This document shows, one piece after another, positions 22,255 to 34,059 of a DNA stretch of 64,000 nucleotides. The notes below the pieces were generated by a model. That model was given only the letters and a program-made list of their open reading frames with translations, did no database searches and was not told the DNA's origin. Location of the stretch: contig NC_092561.1 of NCBI RefSeq assembly GCF_037975245.1, positions 5,260,001-5,324,000 on the forward strand. Reading direction: 5' to 3'. A program made the position numbers and the translations under genes. The DNA comes from Apostichopus japonicus. Its lineage: Eukaryota; Echinodermata; Holothuroidea; Aspidochirotida; Stichopodidae. Numbering within the stretch: position 1 is the stretch's first letter; each line of letters starts with the position of its first letter.

Positions 22255-22940
22255 TGTAAGTACGTACAATCATATATATATGAGATCTGTCACTCCTATC
22301 CCACTTGTTAGAGTTGCACATGCCTCTATTGCACCTGTTTCACATTTTCGTAACTTAGGAGTCATATTTGACAAAAATCTGAACATGGAGTGTCATGTAA
22401 ATAATATCTGCCGGGCTGCATTTCTCGCTCTTCATAAGATTTGTAAAATTCGTCGTTTTTTGAACAATCAAACTACCGAGGGACTTATCCATGTTTTTAT
22501 TACATCATGCTTGGACTACTGCAATAGTGTGCTCTTAGGTCTCCCTGATAGTCAACTGGCTTAATTGCAACGCATTTAAAACTCTGCTGCCAGGCTGATC
22601 ACTCGCACTAGCCCTGTCTCTCTTGGGTGAACTTGTTCAAAGTTATACCCCAACTCGCCTTCTTCGCTCTAGCACCTAATCTTTGCCCTCTATGCAACCT
22701 GTGTCCACTAAATCTTATGGCGAGCGATCTTTCCAGTATTCCTCAACCCTCCTTTGGAATAAACTCCCACTCAACATAAAGAATGTTGTGTCTGTGGAGA
22801 TGTTCAAACTGTTTTGAAGACACACCTGTTTTCATCGTTATAATTGTTATGTTTACTCTTATTGTATATTGGGTACATATCTTTCACTTTCTTTTGTACA
22901 GCGCGGCGAGGCTTTATTGTAAATTATATATAGAACTGTT
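22255..22940 (+). mobile_element. CR1-like LINE fragment, reverse-transcriptase C-terminus
   Basis: The frame shows HFRNLGVIFDKNLNMECHV, ALHKICKIRRFLNNQTTEG and FITSCLDYCNSVLLGLPD, then after a stop NSAARLITRTSP. This is the R-N-L-G-V-x-x-D and S-x-L-D-Y-C-N-S-x-L signature of CR1-clade RT. Several in-frame stops and at least one frameshift follow before the 3' end near TACAGCGCGGCGAGGC. It is a dead 5'-truncated copy. Confidence 0.88.
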
Positions 22941-23949
22941 TATTATTACTATAATGATCCACATCGATATGGGTTCACTGGGTTTTCATTTGGCCTGTTT
23001 CCTACAAGATTTCTACCGCAGGCGCGTAGCCAAGGGAGGGGGGCGAAGGGGGAGACCGCCCAGCTTGGGCATATTTTTGGTAATTTTTTATGCTCTCGAA
23101 GTTTTATAGTCGAACATGATGTGTCAACTGGTGACAATTTTGAAAAAGCATGGTGTGAGTACTTTCAAGCACGGTATGAAAGTACAGAATAAAGTGGTAT
23201 CAGCACTTTTAGATTTATATGTCCTTTCTGGCTGGGCATTATGGGATATACTTACCTGAATATTTATGACATGATTCCAATCATTCCTGAGGACAAGAAT
23301 CTATGGAATAGCTTCATTTATGAACCTTTCTTCTCTACCACTTGATTGCAACAACATAAATATAGATATGACAATCATTTTACAGGTCCCCCCACCCCCC
23401 CCCCCCCTCCAAAGTTTCTTTTTCCTTAAAAGCACATAACATGCCTTAAAGACTTAACTTCTCCCATATTGAGAAAAACAAACTTGATAACACCATCCAA
23501 AGTTCATCTTTACAATATACTCAAACCACATAGACCAAAGCTTCAAAATAAATAAGGAAGTGCCGGCACGCCACCTCGGTTGAGCTGTGAAGGGTACTTA
23601 ACGTACATGTGGTAGTGCCATTCCTACAATTCCTTATTAAACTTATATTACCCTCAGGAAGATAGATCCAATGCCAGACTGCAAGGTTCAAAGTCAAGGG
23701 GAAAAAAATCCCCTTTGCTAGATCGTTACCACCTCAATCTAAATGGGACTGTCGTTAACCTAGCTATTAAAGCTTCATCCCTGATATGGACAATTACTTC
23801 TAACGTTACCTTACTTATTTCCTCATCAGCTGGTTTTCCTGATTAAATTGTTTTTCGTATTTTGTTCGACGTAAATATACTATACAGGCAGAGAGAAAAT
23901 TAACAGATTTCTGTAGACAGAGTATAACTGAAATCGTAGTGAGTTGGAA
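22941..23949. other. No gene; possible short element near 23020
   Basis: GGCGCGTAGCCAAGGGAGG and the G-rich stretch after it (23023-23070) resemble the ends of non-autonomous hAT-type elements. A C-run lies at 23389-23407. Nothing coding was recognised. Confidence 0.4.
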
Positions 23950-23974
23950 AATCCAGAACAGTGGAAAAACTTCC

Positions 23975-24052
23975 AGCCTCCACCGGGATTCGAGCCCTGG
24001 CCTCCCGCTTTATATGCGTACACCCTTAAGGTACCACTAGGCTATGGACGCT
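23975..24052 (-). mobile_element. tRNA-Gly-like SINE head or tRNA pseudogene
   Basis: The minus strand reads GCGTCCATAGCCTAGTGGTA (A box), then GCGGGAGGCCAGGGCTCGAA (T arm, B box) and ends TGGAGGC. The first and last seven bases pair with one mismatch. The GCGGGAGGCC and TCGAATCCCGG parts match a tRNA-Gly pattern, but the anticodon arm is not intact. A SINE body may continue to about 23945. Confidence 0.55.
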
Positions 24053-24248
24053 GATTGAATGTCCAGAGGTTCGCAACCGGTAAGGAAGGAAGTTGGGGGA
24101 AAGGACAACTTTCAACTTTGAATAAAGCTTAAGAGAAAAATTGCATTGGGTAACTGTTAATGGGAACTTATGACAGGGGCTCATTAAAGTTGAGAGCAAG
24201 TACTACTGTACGGTTGGCCATTTAGGGACGTGTCCTCAATTAAATCAG

Positions 24249-24627
24249 TTAAAGGGTGTGAAGACTCGCGCACAAAAAAAAACGTCTAATGCGGGTAATC
24301 TGACCTAGGATCGAATGAGGTGTAACAGAAGTGTTTGACACCACCATCGATCCCAGAAAATACACACACAGCTTGCTACCGTCGGTAACTAGACACTAGT
24401 GAACAGTCAGTTCATACATATATACAGCTGCGGTCAATATCCACAGCACAGTGTACAAACGATATAGCGATGGACATCTCAGGGTCCAACTAAGATAACA
24501 AGGTATCATATTTCAATACTGTCTGCATTTTGTAGCGACAAGAGAAAAACTTCACTTGCAAGCAACGGAAAGGTAACTTTTTAAAGATGGCAGCACGCTG
24601 TTTGGGGCGAGTCTTCAATGTCTTTAA
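24249..24627 (-). mobile_element. TTAA-flanked MITE, family 1 (GAAGACTCGC ends)
   Basis: The left end is TTAAAGGGTGTGAAGACTCG and the right end GGCGAGTCTTCAATG with CTTTAA. Ends are inverted repeats and both carry TTAA. 379 bp with no coding frame. Other copies are at 37585-37951, 56371-56575 (truncated) and 63627-63995, sharing GTGTCTAATTACCGACGG and GATACCTTGTTATCTTT internally. Confidence 0.88.
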
Positions 24628-25730
24628 AAGTGTGGTATTTCTATTCTTGCGTTTTCTCTCTAGCCACTCATTTTAATTTACATTGGCTTCCTACATTGAC
24701 ATTGATTCATAGCACATAATATTTTCATACCGGCTATGTAAAGGGAGTTGCATACCATGCAGTAGCGTGAATTGCATTATATCTGGGCCAGCATATGGTA
24801 CTTGTCTATAGCAAAATTTCACACTTCAGAATTTGACAGTAATTTTGTTGTTTTATAATGTACTAGTTTCATCATTTGATTTTTTTGTGTGCATATTATC
24901 GGCCTATCACTATATGGCTTCCGTTGCACACAAGCCAATGTTTTGTCAGGGGTCATTATAGCTCTAAGTATTGTTAGTTCCTGTATTTTAAAGTGCATGT
25001 TTTCATGGCGGACTGAGTGGACGAAAGTTTTTCTGAGCGGACGCAACTTTTAAATTCATAGTAACAGTACTGGACCCATATTGTCGAGTGGTCCTTATGA
25101 AGACTTCCAGGCAAGATATATATATATACCAACTTTATGATTTCAGGATCCATGTGATTGTAAATTCCCTAAACTTAAGAAGGGAACTCAGGACAAGAGG
25201 AGGAAGTAGGAAAACAGAGGGTGCCTTCGGACCTGATGAGGGTGTTTATCCTGTTCTGACCTATCACCCACCAAAAATTTGATAACATTTAAGCACACAT
25301 CCCCCCCCCCTCCCCCCAACTGGCACCCTCTTTCATGTCAACGCTACTTCCTAATTCCTTCCTTGTCCTACCAAATCTACCATTCTAAAGGTTTCTAAAC
25401 TAGGATCATATCAACTTACAGTATACTGAATCTGTTATGCATAGCAATGAGTTCTTATCTGATATGGAGTACAGTATTACACAAACAAACCAAAGATAGG
25501 ACCACACCCAATCTGATGTATATAGGCCTACATATCATTCAATATTCTGGACATATATACAGTATCAGGGAATTCCAGGATACAACTTCTGACAAACATA
25601 CTTCAAAATATTCTACGTACTGTACTGTTACTGTAAAGTTCAAAGTCCACTCTAGTTCCCCTTGTACTGACTTATAAACTAAACGTTGTATCTATATAGC
25701 CTTAGTGAGCATGTTAGCTCAGTTTCAGCT
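24628..25730. other. No gene recognised
   Basis: Contains a short TA run at 25117-25126 and C-runs at 25302-25318. No supported feature. Confidence 0.5.
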
Positions 25731-25774
25731 GAGTGTTAGCAGAGTGTTAGCAGAGTGTTCGCTGAGTGTTAGCT
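25731..25774. repeat. 11-bp tandem repeat, four copies
   Basis: GAGTGTTAGCA units at 25731, 25742, 25753 and 25764. The last merges into the A box of the SINE that follows, so the array looks like an expansion of the SINE's 5' edge. Confidence 0.85.
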
Positions 25775-25995
25775 CAATGGTTAACGCTGGTGCCTTTCAA
25801 TCATAAGGTCCCGAGTTCGAGTCACTCCAAGATGAATGCATGTCGTCCAGTTACAGAGTTGTTGACAATTGACAATTCATAATCATGGACGTTAAATATG
25901 AATCTAAGAGACTGACTTCGGTCAGCTTACGGCTTTGATATAAGCCAATGATGGCTTCTTCGCGAGTTCCTGCTTGCAGGAGGATCTAAAAATTC
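25764..25995 (+). mobile_element. tRNA-derived SINE, family 2, copy 1
   Basis: A box TTAGCTCAATGGTTAACG, anticodon-like loop CTTTCAATCATAAG, B box GAGTTCGAGTCAC. The body contains CATCATGGACG-like sequence, GAGACTGACTTCGGTC, GCGGCTTTGAT-like sequence and the 3' end TCCTGCTTGCAGGAGGATCT. It is about 85-90% like 44513-44750 by eye. Confidence 0.85.
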
Positions 25996-27435
25996 AATAC
26001 CATATAGCCTTATTAATTTTAGAACTGTACAGTACATGCAGACTGCAATGTTAGTTTAGGATAAATATGCCTACATGTAGTTTTGCATGTAGTACACAAA
26101 TATCTCTGGTTAGGATAGATCGACTGTACATACAGTACATACTGTGTACATGTGTGAACTTTACATTTCTACATTACAATCAACACTTACAGTTTATTGT
26201 GTATAGTCTACTGTACATGTTTGCAGTACTGTATATAGATCTAGATCTATAACCAATGGAGCAAATACACTTAAAGAATTTATGGACTCCAAAAATTTGA
26301 TTCAGCTGTATAATGCCCATGAGTCGACAAGATTTGCACCACCAAAAGAACTGAGGACCCGTGCAATTTTAACTCTTTGACAAGATCATAGAATCTTGGT
26401 GCCCAGACAGTAAATACAGTTACTTGCAGTAATATTGAAACACCTTAGGGAGGTACAAAATTTCTCACAAAATGGTCACCCATGCATAGCTACTTGATAA
26501 GCATTTTGTAGAGTTTTGGTACGTAGGTATTTATACAAACACGTCATAGAATGCATGCTATTCCTGTGTTTATGACAAATAGCATTATAATAGCCAACAA
26601 ACAATGATACTCATTTCTGGGTCAGAACTCGAACACACATTTATAATTTATAAGTATTACATACTGTACTGTACTGTACAGTGAGTAGCAGGCCTGGAAA
26701 ATTGGGCTATTTTAGTCGGTGGCTAAACACTGGAAGGTAGATTATGATGACAGTTGTCAGACAAGTTTACATTTACTGAGAGTCTTACCTATATCGTTTG
26801 ATTGACATTTTATGAAAGTTCTTCTTCTTCTGAGAACAAAACTAATGTAATTGTTCATGTAACTGTAAGACGTGTACATGTACACCATCGTTTACACATC
26901 AACGAGGTGAAACTAATTCCTGAAAGCTAAAACGGATCGGTTACGTATTGCATGGCCTAATTTCAGGAAGTTCAGCAATGCAACGATTCTATTTGCATAT
27001 TTATTTAACCAACGAAAAATACAGTCACTTTTTCCCGTATTAAGTTTTTAAGTTTAGAGGTTTTAAATGTCTGCAAGCTGAACAAAATGACAGAGAAATT
27101 ATTGATTCAATGGTTGGTACATGTACTGTACATGTATATATCCATCTAAAATGTTAACCCAGTGGTTTCTTCAACTCACCATGGTAGAACCGTGTGAATG
27201 AGAAAGTCGCAGACCACACTTTTGTCAGTGATATCAAAGCATAACTATAGATTTTACAAACTGATACGTATATATTCTTTAATCAGAACAATAAATGCTA
27301 ACTCCATTCTAGGAATATTAAGAGAAATTCTCATATAGAGGACAGCTAGTAAACTCCTACAGGCACAGCATGTACACTAAATTCTATAACGTATTAGGTA
27401 TGGAGATTTATGGGCATCCAGCTCACCTACCGTAG
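25996..27435. other. No gene recognised
   Basis: Many TACTGTA/GTACTGTAC words, for example 26660-26690. No coding signal. Confidence 0.5.
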
Positions 27436-27490
27436 AGCTGTCTCTTAGCTGTCTCTCAGCTGTCTCTTAGCTGTCTCTTAGCTGTCTCTT
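27436..27490. repeat. 11-bp tandem repeat, five copies
   Basis: AGCTGTCTCTT repeated five times, one unit ending in C. Confidence 0.95.
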
Positions 27491-27559
27491 TAAGTGCTAA
27501 CTTTGTGAGGAGAGCCTTTAGTATGGGAGGATGTGGAGTAAATCCTTAGGGCTACAGAA

Positions 27560-27950
27560 TTCAGTATATATAAACTACTTCTTTTCACCTATTGTGCTCA
27601 TCATCTGGAACAGCCTGTGTACCTGTCTCAACTTCTCTTGCCATATATTCCAACCCGCACACTTCGTTCGTCCACCAAATTGTATTTAACTATTCCTAAA
27701 CCACGCTTGAAGACCTATGGTTACAGAAGCTTTGAATACTCTGGCTCTTATCTCTGGAACAAGTTACCAGATCACATTCGAAAATGCTCTAAATTTTCTG
27801 CATTCAAAAGGAACTTAAGACCCATCTTTTCACTTGTTCTTTTGTAAATTAATCTGCTTTCTTTGTAAAGCGCACCTTGAGCAGTGGCTTTTGTCTACTG
27901 ATTTGGCGCTACAGTATATAAGTCTCATTTATTATTATTATTATTATTCT
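27560..27950 (+). mobile_element. CR1-like LINE 3' end with ATT tail
   Basis: The frame reads YIPTRTLRSSTKLYLTIPK, YGYRSFEYSGSYLWNKLP and HIRKCSKFSAFKRNL, the typical C-terminus of CR1-clade RT (R-x-L-R-S, then a-x-x-L-W-N-x-L-P). It is followed by GTAAAGCGCACCTTGAGCAG, GGCGCTACAGTATATAAG and an ATT microsatellite tail (27933-27950). Severely 5' truncated. A related copy in reverse is at 49381-49615. Confidence 0.85.
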
Positions 27951-28530
27951 ACAATATTTAATTGTTGATTGCATTAACCCAATTACCATACTCAGTCAAT
28001 ATTTAATATTTAATACTTCTGTCAACTAATACTAACTGTCATGCCCTAACATACTGCACTTTAACTATATAGCAACAGGAAGCACTGCAGTGCACTACTG
28101 TACTATAATCTACCGGAGTTACATACATACAGCATAGTACTTCATATATAGTCTGCAAAGAGTATCATCTCAGGGCAAAGTACAGTACTGTTTACATGTC
28201 AATAGAGACATTACAAAGAAAAACAGGATTGGAAGAGGAGGGGGTGTGGGGGGGGGTACATTGATTTGTCCCAAAATTTGCACTTGGAAGTTTACTTCCT
28301 GGTTTGGATGTATAAATTTGTGAGCTGATGGAACCATTTTATTGCCACGGAGGGTCAGGTGACTAATGATTGAGGAATGCCAGTTTAGGTGTATTTAAGG
28401 TGACTAGATTTATTAGATTACTAAGTTTGTTAGCAAATTACTAAGATTGCGAGGAGACAGGTAAGTGAAGATGAGAAATAATCTTAAAGTTGGTGGAACA
28501 CATTTCACAGAACTGTTAAATGGTTAAATA
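27951..28530. other. No gene recognised
   Basis: Unremarkable AT-rich sequence with a G-run near 28250. GAGGAGACAGGTAAGTG at 28451 repeats a word also found near 21885. Confidence 0.5.
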
Positions 28531-28711
28531 AGGGGTTAATCAACGGTCTAGCGTGCGTTACTCACAGGATTAATGCACGATCGGGGGATAATGCAAGCGA
28601 TGCACGAGGGCGGAGTGTAGCGGAGCCCGAGTGCATCCAGCGATAGCATTAACACCCGGAGTGCATTAATCATGTGAGTAACGCACGCTAGACCGTTCAT
28701 TAACCCTGTTC
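28531..28711. repeat. 181-bp fold-back (long inverted repeat)
   Basis: The left arm contains ACGGTCTAGCGTGCGTTACT with CACAGGATTAATGCAC. The right arm ends with GTGCATTAATCATGTGAGTA and ACGCACGCTAGACCGT. Arms of about 85-90 nt pair across nearly the whole unit, with a centre near 28615-28625. It is more GC- and CpG-rich than its surroundings. A partial relative (GTGCGTTACTCACAGGATTAA) is at 28819. Confidence 0.9.
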
Positions 28712-29375
28712 ATTCATACACTACCATTTGTGTGGGGGAAAAATCATAAAACAAAACATTTTTGGTTTAATACAGTATAACCAAAGATTTATTAAAGTGA
28801 TGCCCCGTAATTTTACCGTGCGTTACTCACAGGATTAACCACGGTCAGCTGACCTGAATGGACCAATAGGATAATTTAGGAATCTTTACTAAGTATGAAT
28901 GAATGTTGTATTACCTTCTAAAAGTTTACTTTGTGAACCAAAAACATGGATCCAGTTCACTGTATATATATCTTATCCTTCGAGGTACTTACAATAATTA
29001 CGAAGCAGATTTGTACTGTATACTTCAGTATATAGATACCTATATCCTTTATATTCATACAATTTAATAGTTGAGACATTGAATGACGGATCAAATATTG
29101 TTTTGCATTAATATATGAATTTGTCATCAGTTTTAATAGTACAAAATTGACATCTGAACTACTGTACCAGAGATTACAGAGTTAGTACTTTAGGCCGGGC
29201 CGCAAGCAATGGTGTTGCATATCATATCATAAATCTGTTACCAAAACTGGAACGGTTGAATAAATAGCATATCTACTGTACGTACATGCTTTTAACCAAA
29301 TGCACAGATTTGGGATTTAGGACTGACGATGTACTGCCTGGTCCACACTTCATATATTTCTATGTATATATACAG

Positions 29376-29409
<34 letters not shown>

Positions 29410-31400
29410 CTGTATATATTATTTATTTGTGAGTGTGTGCGTGCGTGGGTGTTTGTTGTGTTTTTGTCGTTTTATGTTTTGCACTTCATGCACTATTGTA
29501 CCGACAGTCGCTCACTGTATGTGATTCAATCTGGTTAACCATGTTTGCGTTACGCCCAGACGGACTCGTTTGCAGTATGCAGTTCATGCACTTCCTCTTC
29601 CTAACACTTACATACAGTAGTTTACTGCTTTTGTTTCTTGTTTTCAGTGACCGGTCATGCTATTCTTTTTGGTCTCTTAAATTTGCTGTGATAAATACAT
29701 ATGCCCTGATTACACTCAAATGCTGGTTACCAGCACTGGAAGTGGGAAAAACAAGTAGATCTTCTGGGAACTGTAGGAACTCCTTGACTTTATCGTGACC
29801 GTACACTATAGATACTGTATCTTAAATACAATACCAAGTACACAAATTTACCACTTTGTTTTTCCCTTTTTTTCTTAAACGCAATTGCGGGCATTGGGAT
29901 TAACAATAGGCAGTTCTAGGAACTAGCTCTGCCCCCCCCCCCCAACCTTAAAAAAAAAAAGCCTCTGAAATTGAGCAGGACACTGATTGAAGTGCAAATG
30001 TGCTTCTGAGACATTTACAGTAGCTCTGTGAGATGAAAAACACCAATGATTTGATTAAAAAATTTCACAATTCTAAAGACCTTCGTACAGTACGTACTTT
30101 ACTTCAGGACACTATAGCGCAACCACATACATCCCCCCCAAAAAAATATAGTTTAAGAGCACTGGAATTCCTTACTTTCTCAATTGTATTTACATATAAT
30201 CGCTATACATCCCACGTTATTCTCCACCATGTTTATGTATCAGGGACACGGACAAGATAATAACATCTGCAGCCTTGAGATGCTTTCAAAATTTTTCGAG
30301 ATGAATAGTCGAAAAGGACATGTGAGGCTTTTTATGTCAATTTTAGCTTCAATTATTGACGGGCCAAATAAGGACATGATTGTTTATTTTACTGTGCAAC
30401 TCAAATATATATTTCTGTTTCACTTCTCTTTGACAAAAACAAAACTTTTGCTTCTTGAAGTACTGTCACGCATGTTCTATATAAATTTTAGACACATGGA
30501 TTTGAAAGTTTGAAATAGTTTGAGCCCAAATGAAAAGGATTGTTTGAGAAGATATGAAAAGTAAAATATTAGCGAAAGTGTGACTACAGTACAGTAAGGC
30601 TGTACTTTCATCTATGCAATGCAATTAAGCGCAAACTTTGGAAATTTAGAGTGATAGGGGCCTGTTTTATAAACAAGATCACTTATAGTAACTCTACTAA
30701 GTATAGTAACTCATAAGGGATGTACAAAGTAAGCATGGAATTCTACAACCACCCCCACCCCTACCCCCCCCATCCCCAACACCTTCTAATAAAAAGGGAA
30801 GTCTGAAAACAGAAACCAGATAAATGACTGCATATCATTTTATTTCATACTTGTAAATAAAATGTACTTGAGTTTAGATTTTAGAGTATAGTTTGTTCTT
30901 ATTGTTTATAGTTTTTTTACTTTTATAGTCTCTATTAATTCTTTCATCATTTTATTGTCTAATGAATCTATTTAAAATTGATAAATATTCTGTTCTAAAG
31001 TTGTAAAGTTCTTTTATTTGTAAACCACTTAGAGCTTACTGTTAGATTAGGTGAGCTATATAAATGTAATTTAACACTTACCAACTGTACCAGTGCAACC
31101 TGCCTGTCTATAGGTGACCAACTTGACCATGGATTAACACAAGTAAACGTACATATTTCAATGATATTTCCATGCTGTCATCTTTGGCGAAAAATTTGAA
31201 ACCTTACAATGTTTTGAGATTAAGGCGTGACGAGCTTACACAGCAAAATTTACAGGTTTTCAATTTCTAGTTTTCCAAACAGCAAATTTGATTGTCAGTT
31301 ATTTTGCGAGACCTACGGAAAGTTTACTATATATACATAAAGCTAGCTGATGAGCCTAGGCTATAGGTACTGTGCAGTAATAAAAAAATAACATTACCAC
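28712..31400. other. No gene recognised
   Basis: Contains a TA microsatellite at 29375-29402, C-runs near 29932-29943 and 30760, and a poly-A stretch at 29950-29960. Open frames here (for example 29433-29798, 30184-30513) have no recognisable pattern. Confidence 0.5.
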
Positions 31401-31772
31401 TTAAAGGAATTATCTGGTGGAAAAGTTTGGTACTGTAAATTGTTCTCATAGTTCTTATTTTTCTCTTTTAAACCATACATGTGAAAGTAGTCCCCATTCG
31501 ATGTTTTCTTCTTGCAGAAAATTTTCAAATTCAATTTTTGTTGTGCCTAAGTGTATGCAGTATGGGTTATGTCGCAATCTGCATTCGCCCAGATCTATGA
31601 TGTCACAATCGCCACTGTTCAAAGTATATTTGAAATATCCATCCTAAAGGTTTAAAAAATTGTTTCTCTGTCAAATGCAATATTAGCATTCTCATACTTT
31701 GAAGACATGTTTGGAAAAATGTTTTATGGTTTTATAAGGTAACTTCTAAGGGCTACCAGTTAATTCTTTTAA
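31401..31772 (-). mobile_element. TTAA-flanked MITE, family 2 (short form)
   Basis: The left end is TTAAAGGAATTATCTGGTGG; the right end read inversely is TTAAAAGAATTAACTGGTAG. Near the right end it shares (inverted) GAAGTTACCTTA, AACATG, CAAAGTATGAGAA and TTTGACAGAGAAAC with the left end of the 1.25-kb element at 62378. 372 bp, no coding frame. Confidence 0.85.
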
Positions 31773-32937
31773 ATCTCTGAGTACAAACATGAAGGGTTTG
31801 TTTCCATAATTATAAAACTTTGTCTTGAGCGGGCAAAACCCATTCCAAGCAGAAAATTTATCCCTTAAATTGCCAAAGCTACAGGTCTCATAGATAGTAT
31901 AATAGTACAATTGAATTCCTTGGCTATTGTTAAAAAAAAATTAAAAACTCATTAATATTTTGCAGGTGAAGTTACACAATGTTTATAGATCTACATACAG
32001 TACACTGTAGGTAGGGGAAGGAGGATGCAAAACCACATTAGGTATTTAAAGCTATTAAAGTGTTGTTCATACATCTACTGTGCGCTCTCTACTTTTAATT
32101 GCTACGTATACTTACATAGTGCACAATGCCAAATGTCTACATGATCCACTCAACAGAAGGTAATTTCTACATGCTGTAGGCATATATGTACAGTTTAACT
32201 ATCCCCAATTGGTACTGCACTATATATGCAATACAGTACTGTACTATTTTGCTATTAGCCTAGTATTTTGCTATTAGCCTAGTATTATGCACTGAGCTAG
32301 GGCCAAGATACAGCAACAGATGGAATGGCAGATTAAATAATTTGATGTATTTGTTTCTCTCTGTTTGCTTTTACACTTGAAAATAAACACAATGTACAGT
32401 ACCACACATTAACATCGTAGTTTTTATGTGGTTTATATAATGTGCGTACAAACACGTACATACTGTAGTACGTGATCTGGGAAACTTATATATACAATAA
32501 AAAATTACTATCTAGAGTAGACAGTACGAATGATTTATTCCTGTTTATTACACTGTTTATTGTCTGATCAAACAATAAAGAACTCTCACCATGAGTGATC
32601 AATGTGTCTATAAAAAAAAAAAGATATCAGTTCCCACGAACCCTAAATGCTTTTGAAAGAGAATTAACACTAATAATACTTCACTTTACCAAGTTAACTG
32701 ATCTAGATTACAGATAATCACTTTGTGCTGATTGGTGCAGGGACCAGAAGTAAGGCAGCAACTTCAACACCACTATGGTGCTACAATTGCTGCCTGTTGA
32801 AAGGGTTCTTTAGAACATGTACAATACTGTGACTGATGAACTAGAGGCAAACAGAAAGTCATGAAACTCATTGATTTTCAAAGTAAATGTAGCATTTACC
32901 ATAGAATTCCACAGGACAAACTGGTTTGGGGATTGAT
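31773..32937. other. No gene recognised
   Basis: AT-rich. A duplicated TTTTGCTATTAGCCTAGTAT lies at about 32247-32285. No supported gene. Confidence 0.5.
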
Positions 32938-33025
32938 ATACTAACCTGTGACATACTAACCTGTGACATACTAACCTGTGACGTACTGTGACATACTAAC
33001 CTGGGACAACATACTAACCTGTGTC
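32938..33025. repeat. 15-bp tandem repeat
   Basis: ATACTAACCTGTGAC repeats about five times, with one unit altered (GACGTACTGTGAC). Confidence 0.85.
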
Positions 33026-33069
33026 CAATCTAAAAATGTACTTTATAATCTACCTAAAGCAACATGACT

Positions 33070-34059
33070 GGAAACCTTTTTAGCACAGCACCCCCCCCCC
33101 CCCTCCTCCTTCCAAATCTACCATTCCGAAGTGAAGTTTCTTGGAAGTTTTAATCCGACTGTTTCTATCACTTTCTTACACTTTGTCGATCATGTACAGT
33201 AATATGATTTTCTGTCTTGTACAAATGACATGGATCTGTTGTCCAGATTCAACGTTGATTTAATCCTAACTTGTAATCTTTGTATGATCATTTTTGTAAT
33301 GTGCACTGTGATTGTTGTTTGCATTTCTAGTCATGGAAAGTTGACCACGCACGCACTGGACACCTTTTTAGCACAGTGCCCCCCTCCTCCTCCTTCCAAA
33401 TCTACCATTCGGAAGTGATGTCTCTTGGAAGTTTTATCCGACTGTTTCTATCACTTTCTTACACTTTGTCGATCATGTACAGTAATATGATTTTCTGTCT
33501 TGTACAAATGACATGGATCTGTTGTCCAGACTCAACATTGATTTAATCCTAACTTGCAATCTTTGTATGATCATTTTTGTAATGTGCACTGTGATTGTTG
33601 TTTGCATTTCTAGACATGGAAAGTTGACCACGCACGCACTGGACACCTTTTTAGCACAGTGCCCCCCTCCTCCTCCTTCCAAATCTACCATTCAGAAGTG
33701 ATGTTTCTTGGAAGTTTTATCCGACTGTTTCTATCATTTTCTTACACTTTGTCGATCATGTAATATGATTTGCAACATGACTGGACACCTTTTTAGCACA
33801 GTGCCCCCCTCCTCCTCCTTCCAAATCTACCATTTGGAAGTGATGTCTCTTGGAAGTTTTATCCGACTGTTTCTATCACTTTCTTACACTTTGTCGATCA
33901 TGTACAGTAATATGATTTTCTGTCTTGTACAAATGACATGGATCTGTTGTCCAGATTCAACGTTGATTTAATCCTAACTTGCAATCTTTGTATGATCATT
34001 TTTGTAATGTGCACTGTGATTGTTGTTTGCATTTCTAGACATGGAAAGTTGACCACGCA
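33070..34059. repeat. 283-bp tandem repeat, four copies
   Basis: Units start at 33070, 33358, 33641 and 33783. GGACACCTTTTTAGCACAG marks each start (the first is slightly different). The third unit has lost about 141 bp. Units are highly similar. Each full unit keeps an open frame of about 62 codons beginning MDLLSR and containing a hydrophobic stretch (CMIIFVMCTVIVVCIS). The frame crosses the unit boundary into a CTCCTC-rich segment, so it is probably a by-product of the repeat. Confidence 0.95.

Noticed and set aside
23975-24052. Functional tRNA-Gly gene
   Set aside because: The acceptor stem has a mismatch and the anticodon arm does not fold to a glycine anticodon; a SINE head or pseudogene is more likely.
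30184-30513. 109-codon plus-strand frame
   Set aside because: AT-driven, without motif, start context or neighbouring exons.
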